Shown: piece after piece, positions 1 through 13,700 of the stretch
Position numbering within the stretch: position 1 is the first letter of the stretch
Layout of the letters: each line of letters begins with the position of its first letter
DNA from: Collimonas arenae
GTDB lineage: Bacteria > Pseudomonadota > Gammaproteobacteria > Burkholderiales > Burkholderiaceae_D
Assembly (NCBI RefSeq): GCF_000786695.1
Contig: NZ_CP009962.1
Span: 1-64,000 of the forward strand
DNA length: 64,000 nt
Direction of reading: 5' to 3'
Position numbers and translations under genes: made by a program
The notes under the pieces: generated by a model
The model's database searches: none
Told to the model about the DNA's origin: nothing
The model's input: the letters and a program-made list of their open reading frames with translations, nothing else

Positions 1-1449
1 ATGGAAAATTTCTGGCAGAGCTGCTCTACCCAGTTGGAGCAGGAATTGACGCCTCAACAATTTAGCGCGTGGATAAAACCGCTGACGCCCCTCGACTACG
101 AGGACGGCCGCTTGCGCATAGCGGCGCCAAATCGCTTCAAGCTGGATTGGGTCAAAACGCAATTCGCCAGCCGCATCACCACCCTGGCGCACCAATATTG
201 GGAAGCGCCGATCGAGGTGCTGTTCGTGCTCGACCCGCGCAAGTCGACGGCGGCTCCGGCCTCGGCCATCTCCAGCATGCCGGTAGCGCTCACTAATAAT
301 AGTAGCAACGGCAGCGAACAGTCCGGCGCCCAGGCGTCGGCAGCCAGCGGCGGTAATTATGGCAATAGCAACTTCGACCGCCTGCCGGAAGTGCAGACCG
401 AGAACAGCGCCGTCAGCGCCCGGCGTGACCAGTCGCGTATTAATACAGCACTCAGTTTTGACAGTTTCGTCACCGGTAAAGCCAACCAGCTGGCCCGCGC
501 GGCAGCGATCCAGGTCGCCAATAATCCCGGTGTTTCCTACAATCCGCTGTTCCTGTATGGCGGCGTCGGTCTCGGTAAAACCCACTTGATCCACGCCATC
601 GGCAACCAGTTGCTGGCCGATAACCCCAACGCCAAGATTCGCTACATCCACGCAGAACAGTACGTTCGCGACGTAGTGACTGCTTACCAACGCAAGGGTT
701 TCGACGACTTCAAGCGTTATTACCACTCGCTCGATTTACTGCTCATCGACGATATCCAGTTCTTCGGCGGCAAGAGCCGCACCCAGGAAGAATTCTTCTA
801 TGCGTTCGAAGCTTTGATTGCAGCGAAGAAACAAATCATCATCACCAGCGACACCTATCCGAAAGAAATCACCGGTATGGATGACCGCCTGATTTCGCGT
901 TTCGACTCCGGTCTGACGGTCGCCATCGAACCGCCGGAACTGGAAATGCGGGTCGCGATTCTGCTCAAAAAAGCAGCATCCGAAGGCGTGACTTTCTCCG
1001 ACGACGTCGCTTTTTTTGTTGCAAAACACCTACGTTCCAACGTCCGCGAACTGGAAGGCGCGCTGCGCAAGATTCTTGCTTACTCCCGTTTCCATGGCAA
1101 AGACATCAGCATCGACGTTGTCAAAGATGCACTGAAAGATTTGCTCTCGGTACAGAATCGCCAGATCTCGGTAGAGAATATCCAGAAGACGGTAGCGGAC
1201 TTCTTCAACATTAAAGTTGCCGATATGTACTCGAAAAAGCGGCCGGCCAATATCGCCCGTCCGCGCCAGATCGCGATGTATCTTGCCAAGGAATTAACGC
1301 AGAAAAGCTTGCCGGAAATCGGCGAATTGTTCGGTGGCCGCGACCACACAACGGTGTTGCACGCCGTTCGCAAGATCGCTGGCGACCGCACAAAAAATCC
1401 GGAATGCAACCACGAATTGCATGTGCTGGAACAGACCCTGAAGGGTTGA
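1..1449 (+). CDS. dnaA: Chromosomal replication initiator DnaA
   Basis: This 482-residue protein initiates replication by binding DnaA boxes at oriC and melting the origin. The order is canonical: an N-terminal helicase-loading domain, a Ser/Asn/Ala-rich linker (about 85-145), an AAA+ ATPase with Walker [10 protein letters not shown] (about 187-195) and Walker [10 protein letters not shown], and a C-terminal helix-turn-helix with the DnaA signature around [11 protein letters not shown]. The length fits beta-proteobacterial DnaA. The ATG is the first base of the window, so its own promoter and any upstream origin lie outside. dnaN and gyrB follow, the conserved order around bacterial origins. 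Identification is essentially certain. Confidence 0.99.
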   Translation: MENFWQSCSTQLEQELTPQQFSAWIKPLTPLDYEDGRLRIAAPNRFKLDWVKTQFASRITTLAHQYWEAPIEVLFVLDPRKSTAAPASAISSMPVALTNNSSNGSEQSGAQASAASGGNYGNSNFDRLPEVQTENSAVSARRDQSRINTALSFDSFVTGKANQLARAAAIQVANNPGVSYNPLFLYGGVGLGKTHLIHAIGNQLLADNPNAKIRYIHAEQYVRDVVTAYQRKGFDDFKRYYHSLDLLLIDDIQFFGGKSRTQEEFFYAFEALIAAKKQIIITSDTYPKEITGMDDRLISRFDSGLTVAIEPPELEMRVAILLKKAASEGVTFSDDVAFFVAKHLRSNVRELEGALRKILAYSRFHGKDISIDVVKDALKDLLSVQNRQISVENIQKTVADFFNIKVADMYSKKRPANIARPRQIAMYLAKELTQKSLPEIGELFGGRDHTTVLHAVRKIAGDRTKNPECNHELHVLEQTLKG

Positions 1450-1489
1450 TTTCGGCATCCTGGGCGATTGTGCACTTTGCCCATCGCCC

Positions 1490-1498
1490 TGTGGATAA
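1490..1498. promoter_or_regulatory. Consensus DnaA box downstream of dnaA
   Basis: TGTGGATAA is a perfect match to the reverse complement of the DnaA box TTATCCACA. It lies 40 bp after the dnaA stop in the 305-bp AT-rich dnaA-dnaN spacer, which also has runs of A/T between about 1500 and 1600. One perfect box could regulate dnaN or belong to a bipartite origin. I did not see a dense cluster of boxes here, so the main origin is more likely upstream of dnaA, outside the window. Confidence 0.6.
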
Positions 1499-1754
1499 GT
1501 TTGTATAAGGCAAATTTAACAAAAGACAGGAAGTGTGGTTTTTTTGCTGATTTGGTTAAATCAACCAGCTAGTAAGCAGCTTGTTAAAAATAGCAAAAAA
1601 AGCCGCAAAGCGGTGCTGTTTTACACGGTTTGTGAGTCGTAGAGGGTCGATTTAAGTTACATTTACAGACTGCTTACCCAGCATTCCAACGAACACGCCC
1701 ACCAGCAGATTCGCAAGCAGCAATATTTGATTTTTAAATAACAAGGATATAGCT

Positions 1755-2861
1755 ATGCAATTGGTCAAAACCAACCGAGATACCCTTCTCCGGCCACTGC
1801 AGATCGTGAGCGGTATTGTCGAGCGTCGGCACACATTGCCGATTCTGGCCAATATCCTCATTCGCAAAGACGGCGAAAAGGTCTCTTTCTTGTCTACCGA
1901 CATCGAAGTGCAAATCACCACCAACGCCAAGGTCGGCAGCGGTAGCGAAGTAGCCGCGACGACGGTTGCCGCCCGCAAGCTGCTCGACATCCTGCGCGCC
2001 CTGCCCGATACCGGCGAAGTCTCGCTCACGCTGAGCAACAAGCGCATGACGGTGCAGTCCGGCAAGTCGCGTTTTGCGCTGCAAACACTGGCCGCCGAAG
2101 AATTCCCGACAGTCGCCCAGGCAGACCACTACAACGCCACCGTCACCCTGCCGCAAAAGACCCTCAAGCACCTGTTCAACATGGTGCACTTCTCGATGGC
2201 GCAGCAAGATATCCGTTACTACCTCAACGGCCTGCTGCTGGTCCTCGACGGCAAGAACGTCATCGCCGTTGCTACCGACGGCCACCGCTTGGCGTTTTGC
2301 CAGGTCGCCACCGAGCAAGAGTTCGCGCGCCAGGAAGTCATCATCCCGCGCAAGACCATCATCGAGCTGCAACGCCTGCTGGAAGAAACCGACGAACCGG
2401 TCCAGCTCGAAATCGCCAACAACCAGGTCAAGCTGTCGTTCGCCGATATCGAACTGATCTCCAAGCTGGTGGAAGGCAAGTTCCCTGATTACACTCGCGT
2501 GGTGCCGAAGGGCTACAAGAACGACTTCACCATCAGCCGCGACCAGCTGCTGCGCTCGCTGCAACGCGCCGCCATCATGACCAGCGACAAGTTCAAAGGC
2601 GTGCGCTGGGTAGTCACGCCAGGCAGTCTCAAGATCAGCTCCACCAATGCCGACCAGGAAGAAGCGATCGAAGAACTCGAAATCGATTACGGCGGCGACA
2701 GCGTCGACATCGGCTTCAACGTCACCTACCTGCTCGACGTACTCAACAACCTCAAGGGCGACAACGTCAACATCGCCCTCGGCGACGCCAATTCCTCCGC
2801 ATTGATCACCGTGCCGGAAAACGCAGACTTTAAATATGTCGTCATGCCGATGCGGATCTGA
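1755..2861 (+). CDS. dnaN: DNA polymerase III beta sliding clamp
   Basis: This 368-residue protein is the ring-shaped processivity clamp of DNA polymerase III and matches the usual length of about 366. It opens with MQLVKTNRDTLLRPLQIVSG and ends with YVVMPMRI, both typical of DnaN; the conserved C-terminal MPMR lines the pocket that binds polymerase and other clamp clients. Three repeated clamp folds are expected. The ATG is preceded by AAGGA at suitable spacing. It lies 305 bp after dnaA and 200 bp before gyrB. Confidence 0.98.
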   Translation: MQLVKTNRDTLLRPLQIVSGIVERRHTLPILANILIRKDGEKVSFLSTDIEVQITTNAKVGSGSEVAATTVAARKLLDILRALPDTGEVSLTLSNKRMTVQSGKSRFALQTLAAEEFPTVAQADHYNATVTLPQKTLKHLFNMVHFSMAQQDIRYYLNGLLLVLDGKNVIAVATDGHRLAFCQVATEQEFARQEVIIPRKTIIELQRLLEETDEPVQLEIANNQVKLSFADIELISKLVEGKFPDYTRVVPKGYKNDFTISRDQLLRSLQRAAIMTSDKFKGVRWVVTPGSLKISSTNADQEEAIEELEIDYGGDSVDIGFNVTYLLDVLNNLKGDNVNIALGDANSSALITVPENADFKYVVMPMRI

Positions 2862-2968
2862 TCCGCTGCAAAAGCAGGGCGGAAAGCAAAGCGCTTGTCC
2901 GCCCTGCGCATTTCCAAATGCATTGCAATCGACCAGTAATCGACCCGCAATTCACTTGTAAAACAAGC

Positions 2969-5543
<2,575 letters not shown>

Positions 5544-5620
5544 TTAGCCATGCTGTTCTATCTCTGGGTCACCCGCAATGCGTTGCACAGAAATATATGC
5601 CGGTTAATATCAAGATGGAA

Positions 5621-5658
5621 TGCAGGGGGCGGAAGCTCGAATCTTCTCGCTCCGACCA
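5621..5658 (+). pseudogene. 3' fragment of a tRNA-Pro gene (possible att site)
   Basis: The T arm folds as GGAAG / CTCGAAT / CTTCT (5631-5647). It is followed by the 3' acceptor strand CGCTCCG, discriminator A and CCA (5648-5658). From memory this matches beta-proteobacterial tRNA-Pro with acceptor CGGAGCG. The 5' acceptor strand, D arm and anticodon arm are absent; similarity fades upstream of about 5621. tRNA 3' ends are common integration sites, so this looks like a scar or junction. A position-54 C in place of T also marks it as non-functional. Confidence 0.65.
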
Positions 5659-5674
5659 ATCGAATCAATGACTT

Positions 5675-5705
5675 AGGCCAGTCTTCGGATTGGCCTTTTT
5701 CATTT
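5675..5705 (+). terminator. Rho-independent terminator after the tRNA fragment
   Basis: AGGCCAGTC and GATTGGCCT form a nine-pair stem closed by a TTCG tetraloop, followed by TTTTT. It probably terminated the original tRNA-Pro transcript and may now end gyrB transcription. Confidence 0.85.
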
Positions 5706-5956
5706 TTGGAATTTACCCTCCAACAAAATTTTTTGGGATGCTCTGGCGTTTTTTCTTGCGCATATTCGCTTTCGCCTCGGACATACCCACATAAGCGGGC
5801 TAGTCGTTATTTCAATGCCATATGTTTTATGTTTTTTGTTGCCCATAGAGTAATATATTCCTCACCATAAAATGGTAGTAATGCAGAGCTTGCCAGTCGT
5901 ATTCAAGCCCTTTACCGCCTCGCTTTATCCACCCTATTTGTCTCAAACAACAATCC

Positions 5957-8290
5957 ATGACTCAAACCACCAACAACCTGGCCTCAGATTCTTGGGCAAT
6001 CGCTGACCTTCTGCGTGGTGACTTCAAGCAAAGCCAATATGGCCGTATCATTCTGCCGTTTTGCCTGTTACGCCGTCTGGAATGTGTGCTGGAACCGACC
6101 AAAGAGGCGGTACTCGCCGAGCAACAAAAAATACAGGCGATGAATCTGCCGGAAGAAGCGCAAGAGAAAATGATCTTGCGCGCTACGGGTGGATTGTCGT
6201 TTTTCAATACGTCCAAGATGGATTTGTCGAAGTTGGGTGAAGCGGGCATCAAGGCCAACCTAGAAAGTTATATCCAAAGCTTTTCCAAAGACGCCCGTCA
6301 GATATTTGAATACTTTAACTTCGCCGAATTCATCGGCCAGTTGAACGACGCCAATTTGCTCTATAAGGTCGTGCAAAAAGTGCGCACCATTGATCTCGGC
6401 CCTAAGGCAGTATCGAACCACGATATGGGTTTGGTGTTTGAAGAGCTCATCCGCCGCTTTGCTGAAGGCTCGAACGAGACTGCCGGCGAACACTTCACCC
6501 CACGCGACATCGTGCGCCTGACCACCTCACTGGTGTTCATGGAAGATGATGATGCGCTGTCCAGGCCTGGCATTATTCGCACCATTTACGACCCGACGGC
6601 CGGTACCGGTGGCTTCTTGTCGTCTGGCATGGAATACGTGCATGAACTTAACCCAAAAGCTGTCATGCGTGCCTATGGACAAGAACTGAATCCAGAAAGC
6701 TATGCTATCTGCAAGGCAGACATGCTCATCAAAGGGCAAGATGTCAGCAACATCAAGCTGGGTAATACACTCACGAATGACCAGTTGTTTGCCGACAAGT
6801 TTGATTACATGCTGTCGAATCCGCCGTTTGGCGTCGATTGGAAAAAGATCGAGCAAGAAATCAATGATGAACATAACCACAAAGGTTTTGACGGCCGCTT
6901 TGGCGCAGGTTTGCCACGGGTTTCGGACGGCTCGCTGCTGTTTCTGCTGCATCTGATCAGCAAGTTGCGTGATTCAGCCGATGGCGGAGCACGCATCGGT
7001 ATTATCCTCAATGGCTCGCCCTTGTTCACTGGCGGCGCCGGTTCGGGCGAGTCAGAAATCCGCCGCTATATTCTGGAAGCCGATTTACTCGAAGCCATCG
7101 TCGCGCTGCCTACCGATATGTTCTACAACACTGGCATCTCCACCTATGTCTGGGTGCTATCGAATAAAAAAACCAAGGCACGCAAAGGGCTGGTGCAATT
7201 GATCAATGGCGTGAACCTGTGCGGCAAGATGCGCAAATCTCTGGGCAGCAAGCGCAATGTCATGGATGACAGCGACATCGCCACCATCACCAAATGCTTC
7301 GGTGATTTTGAAGTGGTCGATGCGCGTGAACTGGATAAACCTGCCGAACAAAAGAGCAATCGCGGCCGCCAATCTGCCAATCCCAAAACTGAAGCAGCCA
7401 AAACCTTTGCTGCCAAAATCTTTAAAACCCACGAGTTTGGCTATCGCCGTATCACCATAGAACGCCCGCTGCGCATGTCTTACCAATTCAGCGATGAACG
7501 TATTGCTAGTTTGCGTTTTGAATCGGGCGCGCTCAACGCGGTGATGCAATGGACGTATGCAGAATACGGCGCGGTATGGATAGATGCAGAACTCTCCGCA
7601 AACTATGGCGACCTCAGCAACCACCAAGACGCCATACGCCGTTACATCAAACTGCACTTTGCCGATCTCAAAGAGAAGCAAATCAAAGACCTTCTGGATC
7701 GCCATACATGGTGCGATCAATTGGCCATCATGCTCAAAGCATACAGATTGCAAGTGACCATCGGCAGCGCTCAGTTTGATGACATGAATGCCTTTGACGA
7801 TGTACTCGCCAAGGCCGCAAAAAAACAAGGTATCAGCCTGGACGCCAAAGAGAAAAAAATCATCGAAGCGGCCGTTAGTTGGAAGAACCCTGACGCGCAA
7901 AAAGTCATCAAGAAAATCCACAAAAGCAAAACTGACCCGATTTACGGTTTGTTTGCCGGCGAAGGCGATAACGTTGGCAAAACCGTCGAATACAAAGCCG
8001 ACGGCGATCTACGCGATGCAGAAAACGTCGCGCTCGATCCGAGTAAAAATGTCAACGAAATCAACGAAGCCTATTTCAAAAAAGAAGTACAACCGCATGT
8101 ACCAGACGCCTGGATCGATGCCAGCAAGAAAGACAGCAAAGACCAGCAAATCGGCATCGTCGGTTATGAGATTCCGTTCAATCGCCATTTTTACCAATAC
8201 CAGCCGCCGCGTGATCTGGCTGAAATTGATGCCGATCTCGATGCGGTCAGTGCCGAAATCATGAAGCTGCTGCAAGAGGTGCATTCATGA
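5957..8290 (+). CDS. hsdM: Type I restriction-modification system, methyltransferase subunit HsdM
   Basis: This 777-residue N6-adenine methyltransferase subunit works with HsdS. It has an N-terminal helical HsdM_N-like region (about 1-150), the SAM motif DPTAGTGGF (about 212-220) and catalytic NPPF (about 288). It is longer than the usual 500-550 residues because of a C-terminal extension (about 480-777) ending in a helical QYQPPRDL segment, as in the larger HsdM subfamily. No clear Shine-Dalgarno precedes the ATG. Its end overlaps the next gene by 4 bp (ATGA), so the operon is translationally coupled. Confidence 0.95.
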   Translation: MTQTTNNLASDSWAIADLLRGDFKQSQYGRIILPFCLLRRLECVLEPTKEAVLAEQQKIQAMNLPEEAQEKMILRATGGLSFFNTSKMDLSKLGEAGIKANLESYIQSFSKDARQIFEYFNFAEFIGQLNDANLLYKVVQKVRTIDLGPKAVSNHDMGLVFEELIRRFAEGSNETAGEHFTPRDIVRLTTSLVFMEDDDALSRPGIIRTIYDPTAGTGGFLSSGMEYVHELNPKAVMRAYGQELNPESYAICKADMLIKGQDVSNIKLGNTLTNDQLFADKFDYMLSNPPFGVDWKKIEQEINDEHNHKGFDGRFGAGLPRVSDGSLLFLLHLISKLRDSADGGARIGIILNGSPLFTGGAGSGESEIRRYILEADLLEAIVALPTDMFYNTGISTYVWVLSNKKTKARKGLVQLINGVNLCGKMRKSLGSKRNVMDDSDIATITKCFGDFEVVDARELDKPAEQKSNRGRQSANPKTEAAKTFAAKIFKTHEFGYRRITIERPLRMSYQFSDERIASLRFESGALNAVMQWTYAEYGAVWIDAELSANYGDLSNHQDAIRRYIKLHFADLKEKQIKDLLDRHTWCDQLAIMLKAYRLQVTIGSAQFDDMNAFDDVLAKAAKKQGISLDAKEKKIIEAAVSWKNPDAQKVIKKIHKSKTDPIYGLFAGEGDNVGKTVEYKADGDLRDAENVALDPSKNVNEINEAYFKKEVQPHVPDAWIDASKKDSKDQQIGIVGYEIPFNRHFYQYQPPRDLAEIDADLDAVSAEIMKLLQEVHS

Positions 8291-9312
8291 CGAAAGTAAG
8301 CAAGATCCAGGAAAGTACGGGACATCAAGAGTTTGCTGAAGTTGTGCAACTCATTGATGCGGCACGCCAGCATGCTTATCAGGCCGTCAACACTGCCCTA
8401 ATCGAACTATATTGGCAAATAGGCGCGTATATCAGTCGTAAATTGCAAGCTGCAGAATGGGGTGATGGCGTTGTTGATGCGCTGGCTAATCATCTTGCTG
8501 CCACGCAACCAAATTTAACGGGATTCACCCGTCGCAATCTATTCCGTATGCGCCAGTTTTATGACGCCTATCAACATGATCAAATTGTGTCAGCACTGCT
8601 GACACAATTGCCTTGGACGCACAATCTCACCATCCTCAGCCGCAGTAAGCATCCTGAGGAGCGCGAGTTTTATATCAAGATGGCAATTAAGGAGAAATGG
8701 TCTAGCCGTGAACTTGAGCGTCAGTTTAAGGCGGCATTGTTTGAACGGATGGTACTTAATCCGGCAAAAGTGTCAGCAGTGCTGACACAAACGCATCCTG
8801 AAGCACTGAGTGTATTTAAAGACAGTTATGTTATCGATTTTTTAAACTTACAAGAACATCATAGCGAAGCCGATTTGCATCATAGCCTGTTGGCCAAATT
8901 GAAGCATTTTTTGTTAGAACTCGGTCGTGACTTTTGTTTTGTGGGCAGTGAATTCCCAATTCAGGTCGGCACACAAGATTTTGCGCTAGATCTGCTGTTC
9001 TTTCATCGCGGCTTAAATGCCTTGGTAGCGATTGAGCTGAAAGTAGACCGCTTCGAGCCGGAGCACTTAGGCAAACTCAATTTTTACCTGGAAGCGTTGG
9101 ATCGTGATCACCGCAAATCGCATGAAAATCCTGCCATCGGCGTGCTGCTGTGCGCCAGTAAAGATGATGAAGTGGTGGAGTACGCACTTAGTCGTAGCCT
9201 GTCACCAGCCATGATCGCCGAATACCAAACCCAATTGCCCGATAAAAAACTGCTGCAAGCGAAATTGCATGAATTTTATCTGTTGAATATTGCACAGGGG
9301 GAGGCACTATGA
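8287..9312 (+). CDS. YhcG/DUF1016-type PD-(D/E)XK nuclease family protein
   Basis: This 341-residue protein has an N-terminal DUF1016 helical domain (about 15-165, with the conserved [10 protein letters not shown] region) and a C-terminal PD-(D/E)XK nuclease-like domain. The visible catalytic pattern is FALDLLFF followed by VAIELKVD, with Asp near 234 and Glu-X-Lys near 250. The family is often found inside type I restriction operons, but its exact role there is not settled. It overlaps hsdM and hsdS by 4 bp each, so it is an integral operon member. Two near-perfect palindromes lie inside the coding sequence (8586-8612 and 8770-8788). Confidence 0.9.
   Translation: MTKVSKIQESTGHQEFAEVVQLIDAARQHAYQAVNTALIELYWQIGAYISRKLQAAEWGDGVVDALANHLAATQPNLTGFTRRNLFRMRQFYDAYQHDQIVSALLTQLPWTHNLTILSRSKHPEEREFYIKMAIKEKWSSRELERQFKAALFERMVLNPAKVSAVLTQTHPEALSVFKDSYVIDFLNLQEHHSEADLHHSLLAKLKHFLLELGRDFCFVGSEFPIQVGTQDFALDLLFFHRGLNALVAIELKVDRFEPEHLGKLNFYLEALDRDHRKSHENPAIGVLLCASKDDEVVEYALSRSLSPAMIAEYQTQLPDKKLLQAKLHEFYLLNIAQGEAL
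8585..8611. repeat. Perfect palindrome inside the DUF1016 gene (first of two)
   Basis: AATTGTGTCAGCA and TGCTGACACAATT form 13-bp arms around a single C. The core TGTCAGCA-N-TGCTGACA recurs at 8770-8788. Both copies encode a VSA(L/V)LTQ peptide, so coding constraint is one possible explanation. Confidence 0.7.
8770..8788. repeat. Second TGTCAGCA-N-TGCTGACA palindrome
   Basis: GTGTCAGCA and TGCTGACAC form 9-bp arms around a central G, about 185 bp after the first copy in the same gene. The spacing base differs between the copies (C versus G). Confidence 0.65.
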
Positions 9313-10700
9313 GTCGATATAAGGAGTATTCAGAATATGTAAATTCAGGGATTGATGGACTGGGTTTAATACCAAAGGGCTGGCAAGTAATGCAGATGAA
9401 GCGCAGCGTAGAAGGATGCACAAATGGAATCTGGGGCGGCGAGCCAACGAATGACGGAAGCGATACGATAGTAATCCGAGTTGCTGATTTTGATCGTCCA
9501 AGGTTGTCAGTAAATGAGGACGGGTACACATATCGCAAAATCGAAGAAAAAGAAAAAACAACACGAAGATTAAAACGTGGAGATCTATTACTAGAGAAAT
9601 CTGGTGGTGGAGAAAAAACGCTCGTTGGTCAGGTAGTTTTGTTCGATAAAGATTTTGAGGCTGTTACGTCTAACTTTGTTGCCAAAATGACGCCGAATAT
9701 CGGTTTTGACAGTCGATATTTGAATTATGTTTTTAGTCGGTTTTACGATGAAAATATTAATTATTGTTCTATTAAACAAAATACCGGAATCCAGAATTTA
9801 GATTCTGCTTCATATTTATCAGAGAAATTTGGCTTTCCGAGCTTGCAAGTTCAGATGCAAATCGCCAACTTCCTCGACCACGAAACCGCTAAGATCGATA
9901 CCCTGATAGAGAAGCAGCAAGGGCTGATCAAGCTGCTCAAAGAAAAGCGGCAGGCAGTGATTAGTCATGCCGTCACCAAAGGCCTCAACCCCAACGCTAC
10001 CATGCGCAACTCGGGTGTGGAGTGGTTAGGCGAAGTGCCGACGCATTGGAATCAAATAAAAATGAAACATATTTTGATTGCGATCATTGATGCCGAGCAT
10101 AAAACTGCTGAATATTTTGACGACGGTACTTATCTAGTTTGCCGAACTACAAATGTTCGCGATGGCATCTTAAAACTCGACGGCGGGAAATATACTAATC
10201 AAGAAACATATCTGGAATGGATCAAGCGCGGAGTACCTGAATCGGGCGATATTTTATTCACTAGAGAGGCACCAGCTGGCGAAGCGTGCATAGTCCCAGA
10301 AGAGCCGATTCTGTGTCTTGGTCAGCGTATGGTTTTGTTTAAATTGAATAAATCAAGAATGAATCCACAATTTGTTTTATATTCAATTTACTCTGGATTG
10401 GCAGATGATTTCATTAAACAACTATCGCAAGGGAGTACTGTAAGTCATATGAACATGGCAGACATCATCAACATTCCTTTGTTTGAAACAGGGTTGGACG
10501 AACAAGATCAAATCGTAAAACATTTGGATCGAGTTCTTGCTAGATATGATGAGGTGCAAAAAAATGCGGAACGCACTATTGAGTTAATTCAAGAGCGCCG
10601 CACAGCCCTAATTTCTGCTGCCGTCACCGGAAAAATCGATGTACGTGATTGGCAAGAGCCACGGCAACTTGCGCCTGAACTAGAAGACGCGGCTGCGTAA
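9309..10700 (+). CDS. hsdS: Type I restriction-modification system, specificity subunit HsdS
   Basis: This 463-residue subunit sets the DNA target for both methylation and cleavage. It has the two-fold layout of HsdS: target recognition domain 1 (about 10-185), a conserved helical spacer (about 190-225, QIANFLDHETAKIDTLI), target recognition domain 2 (about 235-405) and a second conserved helix (EQDQIVKHLDRVL). The recognition domains are visibly more AT-rich than the helical spacers, as expected for swapped specificity modules. It overlaps the DUF1016 gene by 4 bp and lies 38 bp before hsdR. Confidence 0.94.
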   Translation: MSRYKEYSEYVNSGIDGLGLIPKGWQVMQMKRSVEGCTNGIWGGEPTNDGSDTIVIRVADFDRPRLSVNEDGYTYRKIEEKEKTTRRLKRGDLLLEKSGGGEKTLVGQVVLFDKDFEAVTSNFVAKMTPNIGFDSRYLNYVFSRFYDENINYCSIKQNTGIQNLDSASYLSEKFGFPSLQVQMQIANFLDHETAKIDTLIEKQQGLIKLLKEKRQAVISHAVTKGLNPNATMRNSGVEWLGEVPTHWNQIKMKHILIAIIDAEHKTAEYFDDGTYLVCRTTNVRDGILKLDGGKYTNQETYLEWIKRGVPESGDILFTREAPAGEACIVPEEPILCLGQRMVLFKLNKSRMNPQFVLYSIYSGLADDFIKQLSQGSTVSHMNMADIINIPLFETGLDEQDQIVKHLDRVLARYDEVQKNAERTIELIQERRTALISAAVTGKIDVRDWQEPRQLAPELEDAAA

Positions 10701-10738
10701 AATACGATCACCCGGATAAGCCAAGAAAAACAAAGTCT

Positions 10739-13700
10739 ATGAGCAAAGCAAACGAACTCACTTTCCAGAACGACATGATCAGCCAGCTGCTGGCCAATGG
10801 CTGGCTGCTCGGCAAAGCCGAACACTACAACCGTGAGTTGGCCTTGTATCCGGAAGATGTGCTCGGTTTTGTCAAAGACACGCAAGATGAGCAATGGCAA
10901 AAATTTTGTGCGCTTTATCCAAATAACCCCGAACAAAAATTTCTGGAGCGGGTGGCTACGCAACTCAATAAAGCCGACCCGAATGCAGCGAATAAGGAGA
11001 TGCGCACCTTTGGCACGCTGGGTGTATTGCGCCACGAATTGCGGGATCGCGGTACGCGCTTTTCCCTTTGTCAGTTTGCGCCTGAACATGATTTGAATCC
11101 GGACACCTTGGCGCGCTATCAGCAAAACCGCCTGCGGGTGGTGCCTGAGCTGGTGTATAGCCCGTGGGCGACAGCAGCGCAATTGGCTGAGACGGGTAGC
11201 AAAGCCAAGGCATGGCGCATTGATCTGGTCTTGTTCGTCAATGGCATACCGGTTGCTACGCTGGAGCTTAAATCAGAATTCAAGCAAGCTGTACATAGTG
11301 CAATGACGCAGTATCGTACTACACGCTTGCCGATCGACCCAATCGCCAAAAAGCCAGAACCTTTACTGAGCTTTAAGCGCGGCGCGCTGGTGCATTTTGC
11401 CGTAAGCCAGTATGAGGTATATATGGCGACGCGGTTGGAGGGTGATAACACTTATTTCTTGCCGTTTAATAAGGGCACGGCTGAGGGCGGCGCTGGCAAT
11501 GATGTACCGGAGGTACTGACGCAATACGCGACGGACTATCTGTGGAATGAAGTCTTATTGCCGAAAAACTTGCTGACGATTCTGGCACGGTATGTGCATT
11601 TGCAGATAGAAGAAAAAGAGAATTGGGAAGGCCTCAAATATAAGAAGGAAAGCCTGATTTTCCCGCGTTATCACCAGTGGGATGTGGTGAATAAGCTGCT
11701 GGCGGCGGCGCGGGCTGAAGGACCTGGGCAGAAGTATCTGATACAGCACAGTGCAGGATCGGGTAAGTCGAATTCCATCGCCTGGGCCGCACATCAACTG
11801 TCGTCCTTGTATGACGGCAACGGGAATAAACAGTTTCATTCCGTGATTGTGGTTACTGACCGCACTGTGCTAGATGCGCAGTTGCAAGACACCATTGCCC
11901 AGTTTGAGCACACCGATGGCGTGGTCGGGCGCATTAATAATCAGGAAGGTGATGGTTCTAAATCAGAAAAACTCGCCAAGGCTTTAGAAAACTCGCAGCC
12001 GATTATTATCGTCACGATACAGACCTTTCCCTTTGTGTTGAAGGCGATAGAAAACAGCGTCAGCCTGAAAGAACGTAACTACGTTGTAATTGCCGACGAG
12101 GCGCATTCTTCACAAACTGGCTCTACCGCAAGACAGCTTAAAGAAGTGTTGATGGTGGAAGCCACTGGCGATGATGAAGCCGAATTGACCACCGACGATA
12201 TTCTGGATGCCGCAGTGGCTTCGCGCCGTGCTTCGAAAAATCTGAGTTATCTGGCGTTCACCGCCACGCCCAAGACCAAGACTTTAGAGCTATTCGGTCG
12301 CTTGCCGCGCCCGCAGGAAGCACCGTCCAAAACCAACAAGCCCGAAGCCTTCCATGTGTACAGCATGCGCCAGGCGATTGAGGAAGGTTTTATTCTGGAT
12401 GTGCTGAAGAACTACACCAATTACAAAGTCGCCTATAACCTGGCGATGAAGATGAAGGATGCCGATCAAGAGGTCGAGAGTAAGCGTGCCAAGGTCAAGC
12501 TGAATCAATGGGTACGCCTGCACGATTACAACATCAGCCAAAAAGTGCAAGTCATCGTCGAGCATTTTAAAACCCATGTGATGGGTTTGCTTAATGGTCA
12601 AGCCAAGGCGATGGTGGTGACCAGCTCACGCAAAGAGGCAGTACGTTATAAGCTGGCTTTCGACAACTACATCAAAACGCAGGGCTATCAAAAGATCCAT
12701 GCGATGGTGGCGTTCTCGAGCGAGGTGGAATTTACCGATAAAGATCCAAATTCAGAAGCGGTACTGGGTAATAAATACACTGAAATGAATATGAACCCAC
12801 GGTTAAAAGGGCGCGACATGCGCAAAGCCTTTGACACCGATGATTATCAAGTGATGATTGTGGCGAATAAATTTCAGACTGGCTTTGATCAACCCAAACT
12901 ATGCGCCATGTACGTCGATAAAAAGCTGGCCGGGGTGGAATGTGTGCAAACCCTGTCACGCCTGAATCGTATTTACCCGAGCAAGAAGGAGACCGGCACT
13001 TTCATACTGGATTTCTTTAACGAGCCAGAAGACATCCTTGCCGCCTTCCAGCCATACTTCCAGACGGCGGAGCTGGCCGATGTGTCTGATTCGGATTTGA
13101 TTTTTGATCTGAACGACAAGCTACGTGCTTCCGGCATCTTTACCTGGACAGAGGTGGAGCAGTTTTGCGATGCCTTCTTCGTCAAGAGCAAAAGCAATGC
13201 AGCGATCGCGAATATCTGCAAACCCGCCGTCGAACGATGGCAGAAGCGTTATAAATCGGCAGTAGAGGCCTACAAATACGCTCGCGACATGTTTGAACGC
13301 ACCAAGAAAACTGCCGATGCAGTTTTGATTGCCAACGCTGAGAACAGTTTAAAAGAGTGCAAGAAAGAAAAGGACGCACTAGAAATTTTTAAAAAGGATC
13401 TAGCTACCTTCGTGCGCTTTTATGAATTCATGTCGCAGATTGTCGATTACGACGACAAAGACCTGGAAAAGTTAAGCCTCTACGCCCGCAATCTACGCCC
13501 CATGTTGCGAGAAACCATCATGGATGAAGATGAGATTGATCTCAGCAGTATCGTGTTAAGTCACTACCGCATATCGAAAATTCGCCAGCAGCATTTGATC
13601 ATGCAAGAGTCGGATGAGTACAAGCTGGAACCAGGCGATGCCGTAGGTACGGCCAAGGCCAAAGACAAGCAAGTCGAGTTTTTATCGCAGATCGTGTACC

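Larger units (their letters stand above)
5544..5956. other. gyrB-hsdM spacer: start of the accessory region
   Basis: This 413-bp spacer has no convincing gene. It holds a tRNA-Pro 3' fragment with its terminator (listed separately), and past 5700 it becomes AT-rich, with a likely promoter for the hsdM operon. An open frame at 5550-5870 crosses the tRNA fragment and terminator and is not credible as a gene. Confidence 0.6.

Noticed and set aside
1490..1750. Main replication origin in the dnaA-dnaN spacer
   Set aside because: Only one perfect DnaA box was seen. A cluster is expected at oriC, and the upstream side of dnaA is outside the window.
1734..2564. Long minus-strand frames across dnaN and gyrB
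   Set aside because: They are antisense to highly conserved genes, and arise from the GC-rich codon pattern.
5550..5870. A 106-codon frame after gyrB
   Set aside because: It reads through the tRNA-Pro fragment and a strong terminator and shows no family-like sequence.
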